Assembly: GCA_917880885.1 (NCBI GenBank)
Contig: OU862928.1
Coordinates: 12,977,721-13,041,720 of the forward strand
Direction: 5' to 3'
DNA from: Limnephilus marmoratus
Lineage: Eukaryota > Arthropoda > Insecta > Trichoptera > Limnephilidae
DNA length: 64,000 nucleotides
Shown here: positions 20,510 to 33,102 of the stretch, piece by piece
Layout: every line of letters begins with the position of its first letter
Position numbering within the stretch: position 1 is the stretch's first letter
Program-made: the position numbers and the translations under genes
The notes under the pieces: model-generated
What the model was told of the DNA's origin: nothing
Database searches by the model: none
The model's input: the letters and a program-made list of their open reading frames with translations, nothing else

Positions 20510-23355
20510 TAGAAATATTAATAATTTGAGAGTTCCGAGTGTACCAATCCGTCAGGCGAGCCTTTCGACGCCAAACCACTTACGAAACCTTCCGCGGTGC
20601 CCCGCACTGCTGTCGCGTGTTAATATTTTTGTACAAATTTATAATTATAATAGTCCTTTTAAGATTGCTTAATAGTCCATAGTAGTTGAAAGTTCGAACA
20701 ACCAACCCAACGTCGCCGCAAGAGCTGCGTTTGTCCGAAAAACGACGGAAATTTCCGAACCCCGTCCATTTCATATCGGTTTCGCTTGCCCTGCTTGCCC
20801 TGCTGCAACGATTACATCGAATACAAGATCAAAACTATCAAAAACCTGTAGTCTAGATCATTTTATTTGTGACTTCTTTGGTCTGCCGACCAGCAGCTTG
20901 GCAGTTTTTTGTGTACGATCTTTTTAAGTTTTAAATTTTTTTTAATTAAAAAATATATATTTTCAATATCTTTGGTGTCGCGAAACTGCGGCTCCACTGT
21001 TAATTGGCGGTAAATGCTGCAGAGCAAAGCTTATGCAGCCCTCGAAGGACCAGTCCCGAAACAACATGAAATCGCTAAGTTATACGGGACGATTAAATAG
21101 TATACACTCGCAAAACCTGATGGATAGTCAGTCGATAGTTCAGATCTGTGCTTTTGGAAAATTAGATAAGCACAGATTGGAATGAGGAAAATAGGACTCA
21201 CCGTTGCAGATGGGGCCTCACTGAACTCCAGTTTTGGTGCACACTTTTCACTGTTTAAAAATTCGCAATATTCTTATAACAAGAGGTTACGATACATGCG
21301 TCCTGTCTGAGATGTAATTTTGTTCTGAGCAGGAAAGCACACTATCACCTCTCCAAAGTTGAGTATTTCTTGCAACAATTTTTATGGTGACATTTGGGAA
21401 GGAAAGATTAGGTAGGTGGGATAAATTCAGGATTTTGACATATCTACCCACCAAGTCTGCGAATGCAATACCCAATCAATCCCATATAAAAATGCGCAAA
21501 CATTCTCCCGGCCTTGGAAGTACCTACTGAAACTGAAGGTACTTTCAAAATAAAGTAAAGAATTATAGTGAAAAATAAAAAAGTTAAAATTATATATATA
21601 CGCGATTGATATTACAAAGTTAAGAAAAAATACAATAAATAGAGATAAAGAAAATTAATAATTATTATTGCATAGGCAGGGGACACAATTTCACGACTGG
21701 TCGTTTAAAGTTCCCAGAAGGGGTTCTTACGATTGCCACACGAACCACTCCGTCTTTACCCGGGAATATCTCCTCAACAACTCCCACCGGCCAATAAAGT
21801 GGAGACGCATCATCTTGATGCACCAATACTACAGTACCTACAAGAATGTTATTCGCGGGACTATTCCAATTTTGTCTCATCTGCAGAGAGTGAAGATACT
21901 CTATATGCCACTTCTTCCAATAAGATTGAACGAGGTGGTCCAAAAGCTCTTTCCTTTTCAGCAGACTAATGCGTTCCTTAGTCATATCATAAGCGGGCAA
22001 ATGCTGATTCGGAGAAGACATTAAAAAATGAGCCGAAGTAAGAGCTTCTGGATAATGACAACTGCTTAAAAAACATAACGGCCGTGAATTAAGTAAAGCC
22101 TCTATTTGTGTCAGAACTGTGAGAAGCTCTTCATAACATAAAAGTTGAGAACCCCTTCTGGGAACTTTAAACGACCAGTCGTGAAATTGTGTCCCCTGCC
22201 TATGCAATAATAATTATTAATTTTCTTTATCTCTATTTATTTTATTTTTCTTAACTTTGTAATATCAATCGCGTATATATATAATTTTAACTTTTTTATT
22301 TTTCACTATAATTCTTTACTTTATTTTGAAAGTACCTTCAGTTTCAGTAGGTACTTCCAAGGCCGGGAGAATGTTTGCGCATTTTTATATGGGATTGATT
22401 GGGTATTGCATTCGCAGACTTGGTGGGTAGATATGTCAAAATCCTGAATTTATCCCACCTACCTAATCTTTCCTTCCCAAATGTCACCATAAAAATTGTT
22501 GCAAGAAATACTCAACTTTGGAGAGGTGACAGTGTGCTTTCCTGCTCAGAACAAAATTACATCTCAGACAGGACGCATGTATCGTAACCTCTTGTTATAA
22601 GAATATTGCGAATTTTTAAACAGTGAAAAGTGTGCACCAAAACTGGAGTTCAGTGAGGCCCCATCTGCAACGGTGAGTCCTATTTTCCTCATTCCAATCT
22701 GTGCTTATCTAATTTTCCAAAAGCACAGATCTGAACTATCGACTGACTATCCATCAGGTTTTGCGAGTGTATACTATTTAATCGTCCCGTATAACTTAGC
22801 GATTTCATGTTGTTTCGGGACTGGTCCTTCGAGGGCTGCATAAGCTTTGCTCTGCAGCATTTACCGCCAATTAACAGTGGAGCCGCAGTTTCGCGACACC
22901 AAAGATATTGAAAATATATATTTTTTAATTAAAAAAAATTTAAAACTTAAAAAGATCGTACACAAAAAACTGCCAAGCTGCTGGTCGGCAGACCAAAGAA
23001 GTCACAAATAAAATGATCTAGACTACAGGTTTTTGATAATTTTGATCTTGTATTTGATGTAATCGATGCAGCAGGGCAAGCGAAACCGATATGAAATGGA
23101 CGGGGTTCGGAAATTTCCGTCGTTTTTTGGATAAACGCAGCTCTTGCGGCGACGTTGGGTTGGTTGTTCGAACTTTCAACTACTATGGACTATTAGGCAA
23201 TCTTAAAAGGACTATTATAATTATAAATTTGTACAAAAATATTAACACGCGACAGCAGTGCGGGGCACCGCGGAAGGTTTCGTAAGTGGTTTGGCGTCGA
23301 AAGGCTCGCCTGACGGATTGGTACACTCGGAACTCTCAAATTATTAATATTTCTA
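20510..23355. repeat. 1.2-kb inverted repeat of BEL/Pao LTR sequence around a 422-bp centre
   Basis: The left arm 20510-21727 and right arm 22150-23355 are reverse complements over about 1.2 kb with few differences (one FSDKRSSCG/FLDKRSSCG change, an extra CTTGCCCTG unit in the left arm, a few indels). Each arm holds, from the centre outward, the last codons of a BEL integrase, a short untranslated stretch, a polypurine tract (CCAAGGCCGGGAGAATG, 22358-22374) and LTR sequence. The centre (21728-22149) is the single-copy remainder of the integrase C-terminus. Divergence between arms argues for a real, recent inverted duplication. Confidence 0.85.
21668..22207 (-). pseudogene. BEL/Pao integrase C-terminal fragment
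   Basis: 180 codons on the minus strand. The start is an artefact of the inverted repeat: the first 19 residues are the mirrored copy of other sequence. From about residue 20 it reads LLCYEELLTVLTQIEALLNS, ALTSAHFLMSSPNQHLPA, LVQSYWKKWHIEYLHSLQMR, then the C-terminal region with GTVVLVHQDDASPLYWPVGV and FKRPVVKLCPLP. These are the conserved end of Pao pol (compare FKRPVVKLYPIP at 39118-39150 in the other copy). Upstream pol is missing. Confidence 0.85.
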
Positions 23356-26240
23356 GTTCATGGTGTCGTAAATAAAACGCATACTTTTTCGTCCTCCCAA
23401 TCAAATAATACTAAATCGTTCGTCGCGAGTGATGCGAATATTCCACGCTTCCCAGCTCCGCCGAAAGGATGTATTCTGTGTAACAAAATTGATCATTTAG
23501 TCAATATTTGCTCAAAGTTTAAATGCATGAGTTCCCCACAGGCTCGATTTGAATTTATAAAATCGAAAAATGCCTGTGTAAATTGCCTTAGTGGTTCACA
23601 AACAATCAAGTCATGCAAATCGGGGTTAGTTTGTGATTTGTGCAATAAATGTCATCATACATTCTTACATTTTGGCAGTGTGAATAATATGAAAACCAAT
23701 ACTCATGTACATACGTTGCAAGTACCTACCAGTGAAGAACCGTCAGTCCCCCCTCCAGTGTCTTCCAGCATCAATGGAACTGGTATTTGTGATATGCAAG
23801 TGGAGGGGACCGCGAATGTCAATCCTTTGTGTTCGCTTTCTGCCAAAGTAACACCGAACTCTTATATTTTACTTTCGACCGCACAAGTATACGCGAAGCT
23901 TAAAAACGGAAATAAAGCTATTGTTCGGTGCCTAATTGATAATGGCTCTCAAAATAATTTGATTACGGTCGATTGTTGTATGACGCTGAATTTACCGATA
24001 ATTCCTTTGAGTAATTCATTTGTCAAAGGAATTGGATCAACGTCTCGACCAATTTTCGGTTACGTGTATTTGGTCATTGAGTCCCGCGTATACCCAGAGA
24101 ATAAATATAATATACATACGCTTGTCGTTGACAGTATCACTGACCAATTACCTAATCACTATATAGCCAAGGGTGACATGAGGTATTTAGAGGGAATACC
24201 TTTCGCGGACTTAACGTGGAATATTCCTGGATGCGTGGATGTCGTTATAGGTGCACAACTGTTCCCATATATCTATTTAGGGAACAGGGTTGAATCGGGT
24301 ACTAGTGCACCCCCGCGTTATCGACCGCTTTCGGTTTCGTGTTGATGGGTGATTACCCGAATAATGTGCACAACACAAACACATCATTTTCGGCACTCGC
24401 ACTGAATGATTTAGTGCAAAAATTTTGGCTGTTGGAAAAGATACCTAATATAACATTTCTCCGGAGGAGACAGAATGTGAGAATCTCTTTACTTCATCGA
24501 TTTCTCGCACTGATGATGGTAGATATTCTGTTGCTTTACCATTCTGTAAAGATCCAAGACAATTGGGTAATTCTCGTACTGCTGCCCAGCGCCGATTTTT
24601 GGCATTGGAGCGAAAATTTAAACATTCCCCTGCTTTGCAGGAGAATTATAACAAGGTTGTTAGTGAATATATTGAAAATAATTACCTATCAGAAGTCTCA
24701 GAGTCTGATATCACAGAAGATAGATATTATATCCCACATCATGCTGTCACTCGTCCAGACAAACCAATGCCTCGTATTGTGCTCGATGCTAGTACTAAAA
24801 CACATACAGGGCTGTCACTGAATGACATTATTCATACTGGTCCCAATTCGCAAACCGATTTGTTTCTGCTTTTGCTTGAATTTCGTCTTTTCCCATCGCT
24901 ATGACTGCGGATATAAAGCAAATGTATTTACAGATTGAAGTTCCTAGCAAGCATCGTTGATACCTGAGGATCTTATTTCGATTCTCGAATAATGGTCTCA
25001 TACGAACTTTTCATTTCAATCAAGTTCCTTTTGGCTTGACGGCAAGTCCATATTTAGCAATGCGGATGGTTTGCCAGTTGGCCCAGGATATGAGACCACA
25101 TTACCCGGACGCTGCCAAAGTGACAGAGTCCAAGCTGTATATGGACGACCTGGTCTATTCTATTGCAGATGAGCCCAGCGCCATACGTCTTTCTCGAGAA
25201 TTAATCTCGTTGTTTAAGTCCGGTGCCTTTGATTTAGTAAAATGGACTAGTAATTCTCAAGTTGTACTTGAGAACCTCCCGGATTCTCACTGCAGCCCAG
25301 TGGACTTCACTGTTGGTTCTAACAATACCTCTAAGATGTTGGGCCTTTGTGGGAACCAGCTGATGACAGCTTCTTCTTTACGACATCTTATGTTCAGGAG
25401 AAGTGCACAAAGCGGAGCAAAATCTCCATAGTCGCCCGCTTATTTGATGTCCTCGGCTTGGTCGCCCCTGTCATTCTGTACGCTAAATTACTTATCAAAG
25501 AGCTATGGCTGTGCAACATTGGTTAGGATGATACACCCCCTGATAGCGTCATTCATCGGTTTTCGGCGCTTACACAGGAATTTCCTCTAATTTTAATGAT
25601 GAAAATCCCTCGCCATGTTGGTGTCCTGAAAGACAGTACGGTGGTCGTTGTTGCTTTCTGCGATGCAAGCATGAATGGTTACGGCTGTGTGATTTATTTG
25701 CACACCATTGATCTCTTTGGCAAAATTACAGTGAGATTGTTGTGCGCAAAATCAAAGGTTTCTCCCACCAAAGTGACGACCCTCGCTCGTTTGGAGCTCT
25801 GTGCCGCAGTATTGATGTCCAAATTAATACGGACGGTTCAAGATAATTATTCTGAGCGTCTTCCTATTGCAGGAACATATGCATTTTCCGATTCTACCGT
25901 TGCGCTCTCTTGGATACATTCTTCACCGCATCGCTGGTCGGTGTTTGTTAGTAATCGCGTGGCTCAGTGCCAAGAAAATTTGTCTCCAGAGAATTTTTAC
26001 CATGTTGCTGGTAGTGAAAACCCGAGCGACTGCCTTTCTGGTGGCAGGCTTCCTTCCCAACTCGTTTTACATGATTTATGGTGGAACGGCCCATCATGGA
26101 TTCGTAGCCCAATATTTGGAATGGCCATTAAAACCGCTTCACCCTACCAATACTGGTGAAATGCCTGAACACAAAGCTAATGTGCTCATTGCAACATTTC
26201 AGGGTGAAAAATCGGTCCTGAGTGAACTGGCTCAGCGTAT
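23356..26240 (+). pseudogene. BEL/Pao gag C-terminus, protease, reverse transcriptase and RNase H
   Basis: Opens inside gag. The first zinc knuckle is CILCNKIDHLVNIC. The second, CVNCLSGSQTIKSC, has Gln where His is expected; a third is CDLCNKCHHTFLHF. The protease has CLIDNGSQNNLI (about 23930-23965). After a frameshift near 24340 the RT reads RRFLALERKFKHSPALQENY, DKPMPRIVLDAS, FNQVPFGLTASPYLAMRMV and the catalytic LYMDDLVYSI (about 25135). RNase H features (FCDASMNGYG, FSDSTVALSWI) lie at 25650-25910. A stop after PSKHR, another near 25527 and several frameshifts make it defective. A jockey LINE interrupts at about 26240 in ELAQR. Confidence 0.85.
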
Positions 26241-26663
26241 ATATATATATATATATATATATAAACAACAACAACACTACCTGCCTGACAGTTGCTTTAC
26301 CTTTGCTTCGCAAATAAATAGAAAAAGTTAAATTAAAATTGAACCGTACTTCTTCAAAAGTGGCATAATCGCATCAGTGATTTCCGGTGCATTTATTGGA
26401 ATAATTTATTTGTGTGTACGAGTGCACCTAACTATAAAAAACATTAAACAAAAATCTAAATCCTACTCCCAAAATACTTACTGGAACATACAACAATAAT
26501 AAGTGACAGTGATTACTTTCATTATTTGTTCCACAAAATATAACGGTGAACACAAACTTTAGATCTCTTTGTTGTGATTTTTATTTACTTAACCAACATC
26601 TAAAGTAATTTTCGAGTTATTAGTCGCAGTAGCCAAGCCAAACGTACGCATCCATACATTATA

Positions 26664-27449
26664 ATGGCTACATCAAATCGCCAAACAAGATCCAACCCTT
26701 CAGCGGGTGATTCGTCCAGCTCCGTTATGGAGCAACTTATGAAGATCAGCGACCAGTTGGCTGCGCTTTCCTACTTGCCGGCCGCCGTCAAGGAATTGCG
26801 GGACGAGGTCAGTGAAGTGAAACTCTCAATAGACTTCAGTAGCAAAGTAGTTGAGGATATTGACAAAAAAATTTCAACATTGGAGAACAAGCTTAAGATG
26901 GTCGACCTACTGAAAAATGAGGTGGATTCCCTGAAGGCCTGCATCGCCAACATTCAGGAAGACATGGAGCAGCGCGACCAGTGGGCACGCCACTCAAATA
27001 TTGAATGAGTCGGCATTCCTGAGAAGAAGGATGAAAATTTAATAAACATAATAACCAGCCTTGCCAAAAAAACTGGTTTCGACCTCGATCCAAAAATGGA
27101 TCTTGATTTTGTCACCCGGGTGGCGCCGAAGGAGTCTAAGAAAGGGCAACATAAATCAATAATCATCAAGATGCAAGCGAGGTACCGAAAAGATGATTTC
27201 TTGGCTTTAATCCGATCGAAGCGAAACTTAATCAGCAGTGACATTGGTTGCGGCGGTGATTCCCGTGTTTACGCTAATGACCACCTGATGAGCGCATCTA
27301 AACGGCTGCTACACCTGACGAAGGAAGCGGCCAAGCTTAACCACTATCGGTTTGTGTGGGTCCGGAATTGTAGAATCCTTATTAGAAAAACAGAAGGCTC
27401 GCATATAAGAGCAATCCTCAAAAATGAGGATTTAAACAAAATTGTATAA
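26664..27449 (+). pseudogene. Jockey-type ORF1 protein, coiled coil plus FP-like domain, one stop
   Basis: The N-terminal half (26664-27005) starts MATSNRQTRSNPSAGD and has a heptad-rich region (LPAAVKELRDEVSEVKLSID ... LENKLKMVDLLKNEVDSLKA) expected to form a coiled coil for oligomerisation. A single TGA at 27006-27008, inside NIE*VGIPEKKDEN, separates it from the FP-like RNA-binding domain (FVTRVAPKESKKG, KSIIIKMQARYRKDDFLALI, YANDHLMSASKRLL, RFVWVRNCRILI). The frame is otherwise intact to 27449. Confidence 0.8.
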
Positions 27450-27755
27450 AACTTCAAAATATTACCACCAAAATATTAAAAAATTACCATAAAAAAAAAT
27501 TCAAAACATAACCATCATAATATTACCATTTTTACTGTTCATTTTTCATTTACGTAGGTATGTACATTTAATATGCTTCATAATCATAGGATCAGGTTTT
27601 GGAACTTACAATAAGTCTTTATTATTTTTATTGTTTATTTTTACAAGTTACGGGTATTATAATAACAATGTGGCATTAATTCAATTGACAATTTCTTATA
27701 TTAAGTATGTGCTCTTAATGTTTTTATCTATGCTTAACCTATATGTTCCATACAA

Positions 27756-28326
27756 ATGTATATTATCGGTGATTTGAATATTTATTATCAAAATGTTAGA
27801 GGTCTCCGAACTAAATGCCATGTTTTCCTATCCGGTGTTTTGAATGCCAATTATGACGTGATATGCCTGACTGAGACATGGCTCTTGCCAAGCATATTTG
27901 ACTCTGAATTATTTGATGAACGGTATGTAGTGTATCGTTGTGATCGCGACTATGTTTCGTTAGACCAGGCACTCGGCGGTGGCTCACTTATTGCAGTACG
28001 CCGCGAACTGCCCACATGCCCCTCACCCTTCCTCCCGCCCATCATGCGTTCAGAGATAACTACAGCTACTCTTGCACTATACTCTGGAGCAAGTGCTTCT
28101 AAACTACGTATATACTGTTCATATTTCGTGCAAGGCGCAGAGCAGATTAAATCATTAGGTGACTTTTTTGAATTTATATCTATGTTGCATACCAATTTCC
28201 CCAATGATGAATTCCTTCTATTAGGAGATTTTAACATACGACACGCCCCGTGGCTTCCGCCTTCAACCGTGGACGGTTCTGATTTTTTAGACTTTACCGG
28301 TTTCCGTCAATTCAACAGCCAGCTTA
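27756..28326 (+). pseudogene. Jockey-type ORF2, endonuclease N-terminal part
   Basis: Begins near MYIIGDLNIYYQNVRGLRTK and has YDVICLTETWLL (catalytic Glu), GGGSLIAVRREL and FLLLGDFNIRHAPWLPP. It is cut in FRQFNSQL by the minus-strand LINE. Its last blocks (EHVLDLVISNC, EDAHHRSLEV) are found intact beyond 30617. Confidence 0.85.
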
Positions 28327-30616
28327 TTTTTTTTATTTTTTATTTTTATTTTTATTTTTTTTTATTTTTTTTTTTTTTTTAATTGTACAACAGATTTTTT
28401 ATCCAATTACTGTACAATTTTCTCATTTTGACAGTCTTAACACCTAGGAAGATGATTATTATACAAAAAAATCTTAAGGCTATCTAAAGAAGAGTTATAT
28501 ATATCTAGTGTTTCCGATATTTCGTTCAACAGCACCATTCCTCTTGTCATGCTATGCTGTGCTAGAACATCTGTTCTGCCGTATGGTATTTTGAACAAGT
28601 CGTGTCGACGACTACGGCTGAAATTTTCAGGCACGTATAAGCCATAACATTCCAAGAGGAATGGGCTGTCAATACGATTATGGATTATGTTAAAACTAAG
28701 AATTGCAAGATTTGCATAACGTCTAGTTTCCAAGCTAAATCTATCTGTTGCCTCAAGTAATTCCATATGGTGCATGAACCTCGGGTACGTTCCATTCATC
28801 CGCATATAGACATACCTAAGGAACTTTTTCTGAATTTGTTCTAGCATATTAATATATTTAGCTTGGTGCGGAGTCCACACACCACTAGCATACTCCAGCT
28901 TACTTCTTATGACTCCATCGAACATGGCTATCATTGCATCTGGGTCATCAAATTGCTTACATATTCTGATGATGAAACCCAGGAGTTTGTAGCACGCTGG
29001 AGTGAGCCGTGATATATGATCCGAGAATGTCAGTTTGGGATCAAAGACGATACCGAGATCTTTAAAGCTATTGACTCGGCATAATGTTTTCCCTTTAATA
29101 TTGTATTCAAAAACTATGGGCTTCTGGGAGCGGGTATATGTCATAGTTACACATTTTTTATATTGAATTCTAATTTGTTTTTTACTGACCATTCTGCAAT
29201 AGCATCAAGGTCAGATTGCATTTTTAAGCAGTCATATTAACAGATTATTTCCATCAAAAGTTTGAGGTCATCTGCAAATAGAAGACATTTGCCATATTTT
29301 ACACAAACCTGGATGTCAACTATAAGTATAAGGAACAGCAAAGGACTAAGGTTTGAACCATGGGGAATACCTGATAATGCCAGGAATTGTTTAGATTCAT
29401 GTTCATTTATTATTACATATTGACTTCTGGCTTTTAAATAGGACGCGAAGAATATAAGTGTTTGTTGATCGAAACCAAGTTTGTACATTTTAAGTAATAA
29501 AATATAATGATCAACTCGATCAAAAGCCTTGGCAAAATCCGTATACACTACATCTGTTTGGTGTCTCGAGTCCAGTCCGACGGCCACCAATCGCGAAAAT
29601 GTTAACAAATTTGAAACCGTGGATATTCTTGGCATGAAACCGTGTTGGTTTTCTCCTAGAAATGGCATAATTTGGTGATGTAATTTCTTGTAAATAATCA
29701 TTTCAAATATTTTTGGTATGGTTGACAGTACAGCTACTGGTCTGTAATTCCTTATATCAGACTTGTCTCCAGCCTTGAAAATTGGGCTTAAACGCGTGAG
29801 TTTCCAAGAATGAGGGAAACAACCAGTCGATATGCTAAGATTAAATATATAGCTCAGCGGTTGACAAATGGTTTTTGACATAAGAGCAATTATATTAGGG
29901 GGTATTCCGTCTGGGCCTGCAGCCTTGTCGAGCTTTAAAGTTCGAGTACAGGAGTCTACTTCCTCTGGACAGGTTAGCTCAAGACCGATTTTGCCAATAT
30001 TCCAGGGCCTCTCGGTTCGAGTAAAGTCTAGATTTAGTTGAGGAGCTATCTGGCTGTACACTGATTTGAAATAATCGGCAAATTTTTGGCTTACTATTTC
30101 GGGATCGGAAAAAGTTTCCGTTCTATCACTCAAGTTAATTTGGGTATGTGATAATGGGATGTGGTATTTAATAAAATCCCAAAAACATTTGACATCATCT
30201 TTGATCCCATACTGAACTTTTTCTAAATACTGACGTTTTGCAATTGTTATATCTTTTTTAAGCTCGAATCGCATCGCAGAGAATAACAAGTAATCCGATT
30301 GATTCTTGTGCAGTTTATATCTTCTGCGGTGCGATTCTTTGCTTTTTAATTTATCTATAATTTTTTTAGAGAACCACGCCGGATAATTTATATTTTTACA
30401 TAATTTTTTCCTAATGGGAACACATATTTCAAAAATACTGAATAATACATTGTTTAAGTACGCAACTGCGTCATTTGCTTCCGATATAGTATGTAGGTAG
30501 TTCCAATCAAATTCTGAGAGTATGTCGCATATTAACTGCATATCTGCTCGCTTGAACTGGAACTGATGGTTGGAGGTTGATACTAGTGGCGGGCTAGTAG
30601 CGCTGTTCCGCAGCTG
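28327..30616 (-). mobile_element. Jockey-type LINE, minus strand, 5'-truncated, nested in the plus-strand LINE
   Basis: Flanked by AGCTTA at 28321-28326 and 30617-30622 in the endonuclease of the host LINE. The A-rich tail appears as the T-rich tract 28327-28381. The 5' end is inside the endonuclease-RT linker, so EN and ORF1 are lost. It is the youngest layer of BEL, then plus-strand LINE, then minus-strand LINE. Confidence 0.82.
28437..30541 (-). pseudogene. Jockey-type ORF2: linker, reverse transcriptase and C-terminal domain, one frameshift
   Basis: Segment 30541-29237 (434 codons) shows YPAWFSKKIIDKLKSKESHR (linker), LDKAAGPDGIPPNIIALMSK, WKLTRLSPIFKAGDKSD, NYRPVAVLSTIPKIFEMI, DVVYTDFAKAFDRVDHY, SGIPHGSNLSPLLFLILI and CLLFADDLKLL (catalytic). 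In the PQG motif Gln is replaced by His (IPHGS). A frameshift at 29190-29237 leads into 29192-28437 with the thumb and C-terminal region (FKDLGIVFDPKLTFSDHISR, YASGVWTPHQAKYINMLEQI). Only this one break was seen. Confidence 0.87.
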
Positions 30617-32774
30617 AGCTTAATGTAAACGAGCATGTTCTGGACCTGGTGATATCGAATTGCGCGTGCACTGTAATCGGGTGCGACATGCCGCTAGTGC
30701 CAGAGGATGCACACCACCGCTCGTTGGAGGTATCGCTGCGCATATCCCGCGAGCCGTCCTTGCAAACGCGCGCTCGCGCACGGTCCGCTCCTATCACAAC
30801 GCTGACTATGTGCAGATTAATAGCGCCTTAGCAGCCGTTGATTGGACAACGACTCTAAATAGCAGCAATGTAGACTCAATTACGGCGCGATTCTATTTCG
30901 AATTAAATAAGGTAATTGTCGCGCATGTACCATCTAGATCAATTAACATAGACTCCAGGTATCCTCCATGGTACAGTCCCGCATTAAAAAAAGTAATTAA
31001 AGATAAACTTAAATTTCATAAAAAATACAAAATTTATAACCGTAACTCTGACTATCAAACTTTCTCTCTTCTCCGAGAACGACAAAAGTGTATGGAAAAA
31101 GTGTGCTACAATAATTTTATTAATATGGCTGAAATTAATATTAATACCGACCCCAAACACTTTTGGACCTTTGTTAAATCTAAGCAAAAAAACTCTGAAA
31201 TTCCCAACAATATGTTTCTTCGCTCTCAGCATGTATCGGGTGGGGAAGATATAAGTAACTTATTTAACATGCATTTCCATTCCTTCTTCGAATCCCCAGC
31301 CCCGTGCACCTCATCTACAACTTGAATATATAATCCAAACACCTCAGTTCTCAATCTTAATAATGTTAATATAAACACTGAATTAGTTTATAAATATCTT
31401 AAATCATTAGACCCTACCAAAGGCAGTGGGCCTGATGGTATACACCCTGTATTCTTAAAGAATTGCGCTAGTGTTCTATGTTATCCGCTAAGTCTAATAT
31501 TCAAAGCTTCATTATCTTCTGGAATTTTTCCGCAGGAATGGAAAAGTTCATACATTGTGCCTATATTCAAAAAAGGAGACAAGCATAATATTGAAAATTA
31601 CAGACCAATCTCCAAGTTAAATGTAATGGGTAAACTTTTTGAAAAAATAGTTTTTGATGTCATTTTTCCTTGCATACGACCACACATAATTTCGAATCAA
31701 CACGGTTTTGTCACCAAAAAATCAACAGAAACTAATCTATGTGAGTTTGTTCACACAGTCCTTGTTGCTATGGATAACGGATATCAAGTCGATGTAGTCT
31801 ACACAGACTACTCCAAAGCCTTTGATAAAATCCCACACAGCATCTTAATTGAGAAAGTCGAAGCAATGGGAATACATGGTGACCTCCTTCGTTGATTAGC
31901 CTCTTATCTCGACAATCGTACGCAAGCTGTAACTGTACAAGGATTCTGCTCTAGTTTCGTCCCCGTAACCTCAGGAGTTCCCCAAGGATCTCATCTTGGT
32001 CCCCTCTTATTCAATATTTTTTTGAATGACGTTAACAAAACTATCCGTAACTCTCAACTGTACCTATATGCAGATGACAAAAAGATTGTCAAAATCATTA
32101 AGTCTAAGATGGATTGTCTAGAGCTCCAGAATGACCTTGACTCTCTGGTTAATGTATATTGTCTAGAAAATCGCCTTATTTTGAATGCAGATAAATGTAG
32201 TGTTATATCTTATTCTCGAAAGAAACACACAATATTATATCCCTACATTATTAAGAACAATATTTTAAACAGAGTAAATGTAATAAGAGATCTTGGAGTA
32301 TTATTAGATAGTAAGCTTCTTTTTCAATCTCACGTCGAGCATATCACGTCGAATGCTTTGAAAATGTTGGGATTTATTCTTAGAGTAAGTTCAGCTTTCA
32401 AAAATCCATAGACATTTAAGACTCTCTACATATCCTATGTTAGGAGCCACCTAGAGTATGCTTCTACAGTGTGGAACTATGTCCCCGTAAACCTTAAATC
32501 TCTTGATCAGCGCCGAGATATCAGAGACCTATTGATGCTCTATGAGATTATTCATAACTTCATTGATAGCCCGTACTTACTACAAAATATTCATTTTAGA
32601 TGTCCATTAAGAGTTACTCGATCTCCAGACACCTTTTATGTCCCTAAGAGCAAGACAAATTATCTTGAAAATGTATTTGTAAGAAGAAGCTGTAGCACAT
32701 TTAACAGATTATGCCCAAATATCGATGTGCTTAATACAAACCTTGATAAATTCACAGCATGCATAAAAAAATAA
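30617..32774 (+). pseudogene. Jockey-type ORF2, end of endonuclease and reverse transcriptase
   Basis: Continuation of the ORF2 begun at 27756. The endonuclease ends with LDLVISNC and EDAHHRSLEV (Asp-His pair). A frameshift near 30775 leads into SYHNADYVQIN and the linker YPPWYSPALKKVIKDKLKFH. The RT shows GSGPDGIHPVFLKNCA, NYRPISKLNVMGKLFEKI, DVVYTDYSKAFDKIPH, TSGVPQGSHLGPLLFNIFL and LYLYADDKKIV (about 32060). Stops occur near 31323, 31893 and 32408. About 100 codons after EYASTVWN are missing, so the C-terminal part rejoins at YVPVNLKSLDQRRDIRDL. Confidence 0.83.
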
Positions 32775-33102
32775 CACTATTGAATGCCACATGTTTAACT
32801 GATAACTTAATATTTCATTGATTTCTGTATTTCTCTTTTTATTCTTAGTATCACCACATTTTCTCTCCTACTTTTAGCAGTTCGAATTCAAGTGTAATCA
32901 CTTGCTGAAATATATTATTGATATCCATCGAAATTTAAATGTAAATTGGAATGTAGGTATTGTGTATTTTTGCATTATGGTTCTAAATTTAAATTAATTT
33001 GTCGTTATTTTATTGGTCTATGACATACTTATTTTTATCACTGTCATTTATGAATTTTGTACAGACTGTTTATAACGCTAATAAATAAAATAAATAAATA
33101 AA

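Larger units (their letters stand above)
26241..33102 (+). mobile_element. Jockey-type LINE with ORF1 and ORF2, nested in BEL/Pao and itself interrupted
   Basis: About 4.57 kb once the 2.29-kb minus-strand insertion at 28327-30616 is removed, a normal length. It starts near a (TA)n run at 26238-26263, has a leader to 26663, ORF1, a 300-bp spacer and ORF2. The 3' end is TAATAAATAAAATAAATAAA at about 33082. BEL coding resumes at 33103 (TATCCACTTGGGATAAA), so removing the LINE joins ELAQR to STWDKLLRI. Confidence 0.85.

Noticed and set aside
20510..23355. Palindrome as a pure assembly or sequencing artefact
   Set aside because: The arms carry independent substitutions and a unit-length indel, so they are diverged copies. 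Long reads would still be desirable.
28327..28381. Poly(T) tract as a simple-sequence repeat or terminator
   Set aside because: It is the A-rich 3' tail of the minus-strand LINE, bounded by the AGCTTA duplication.
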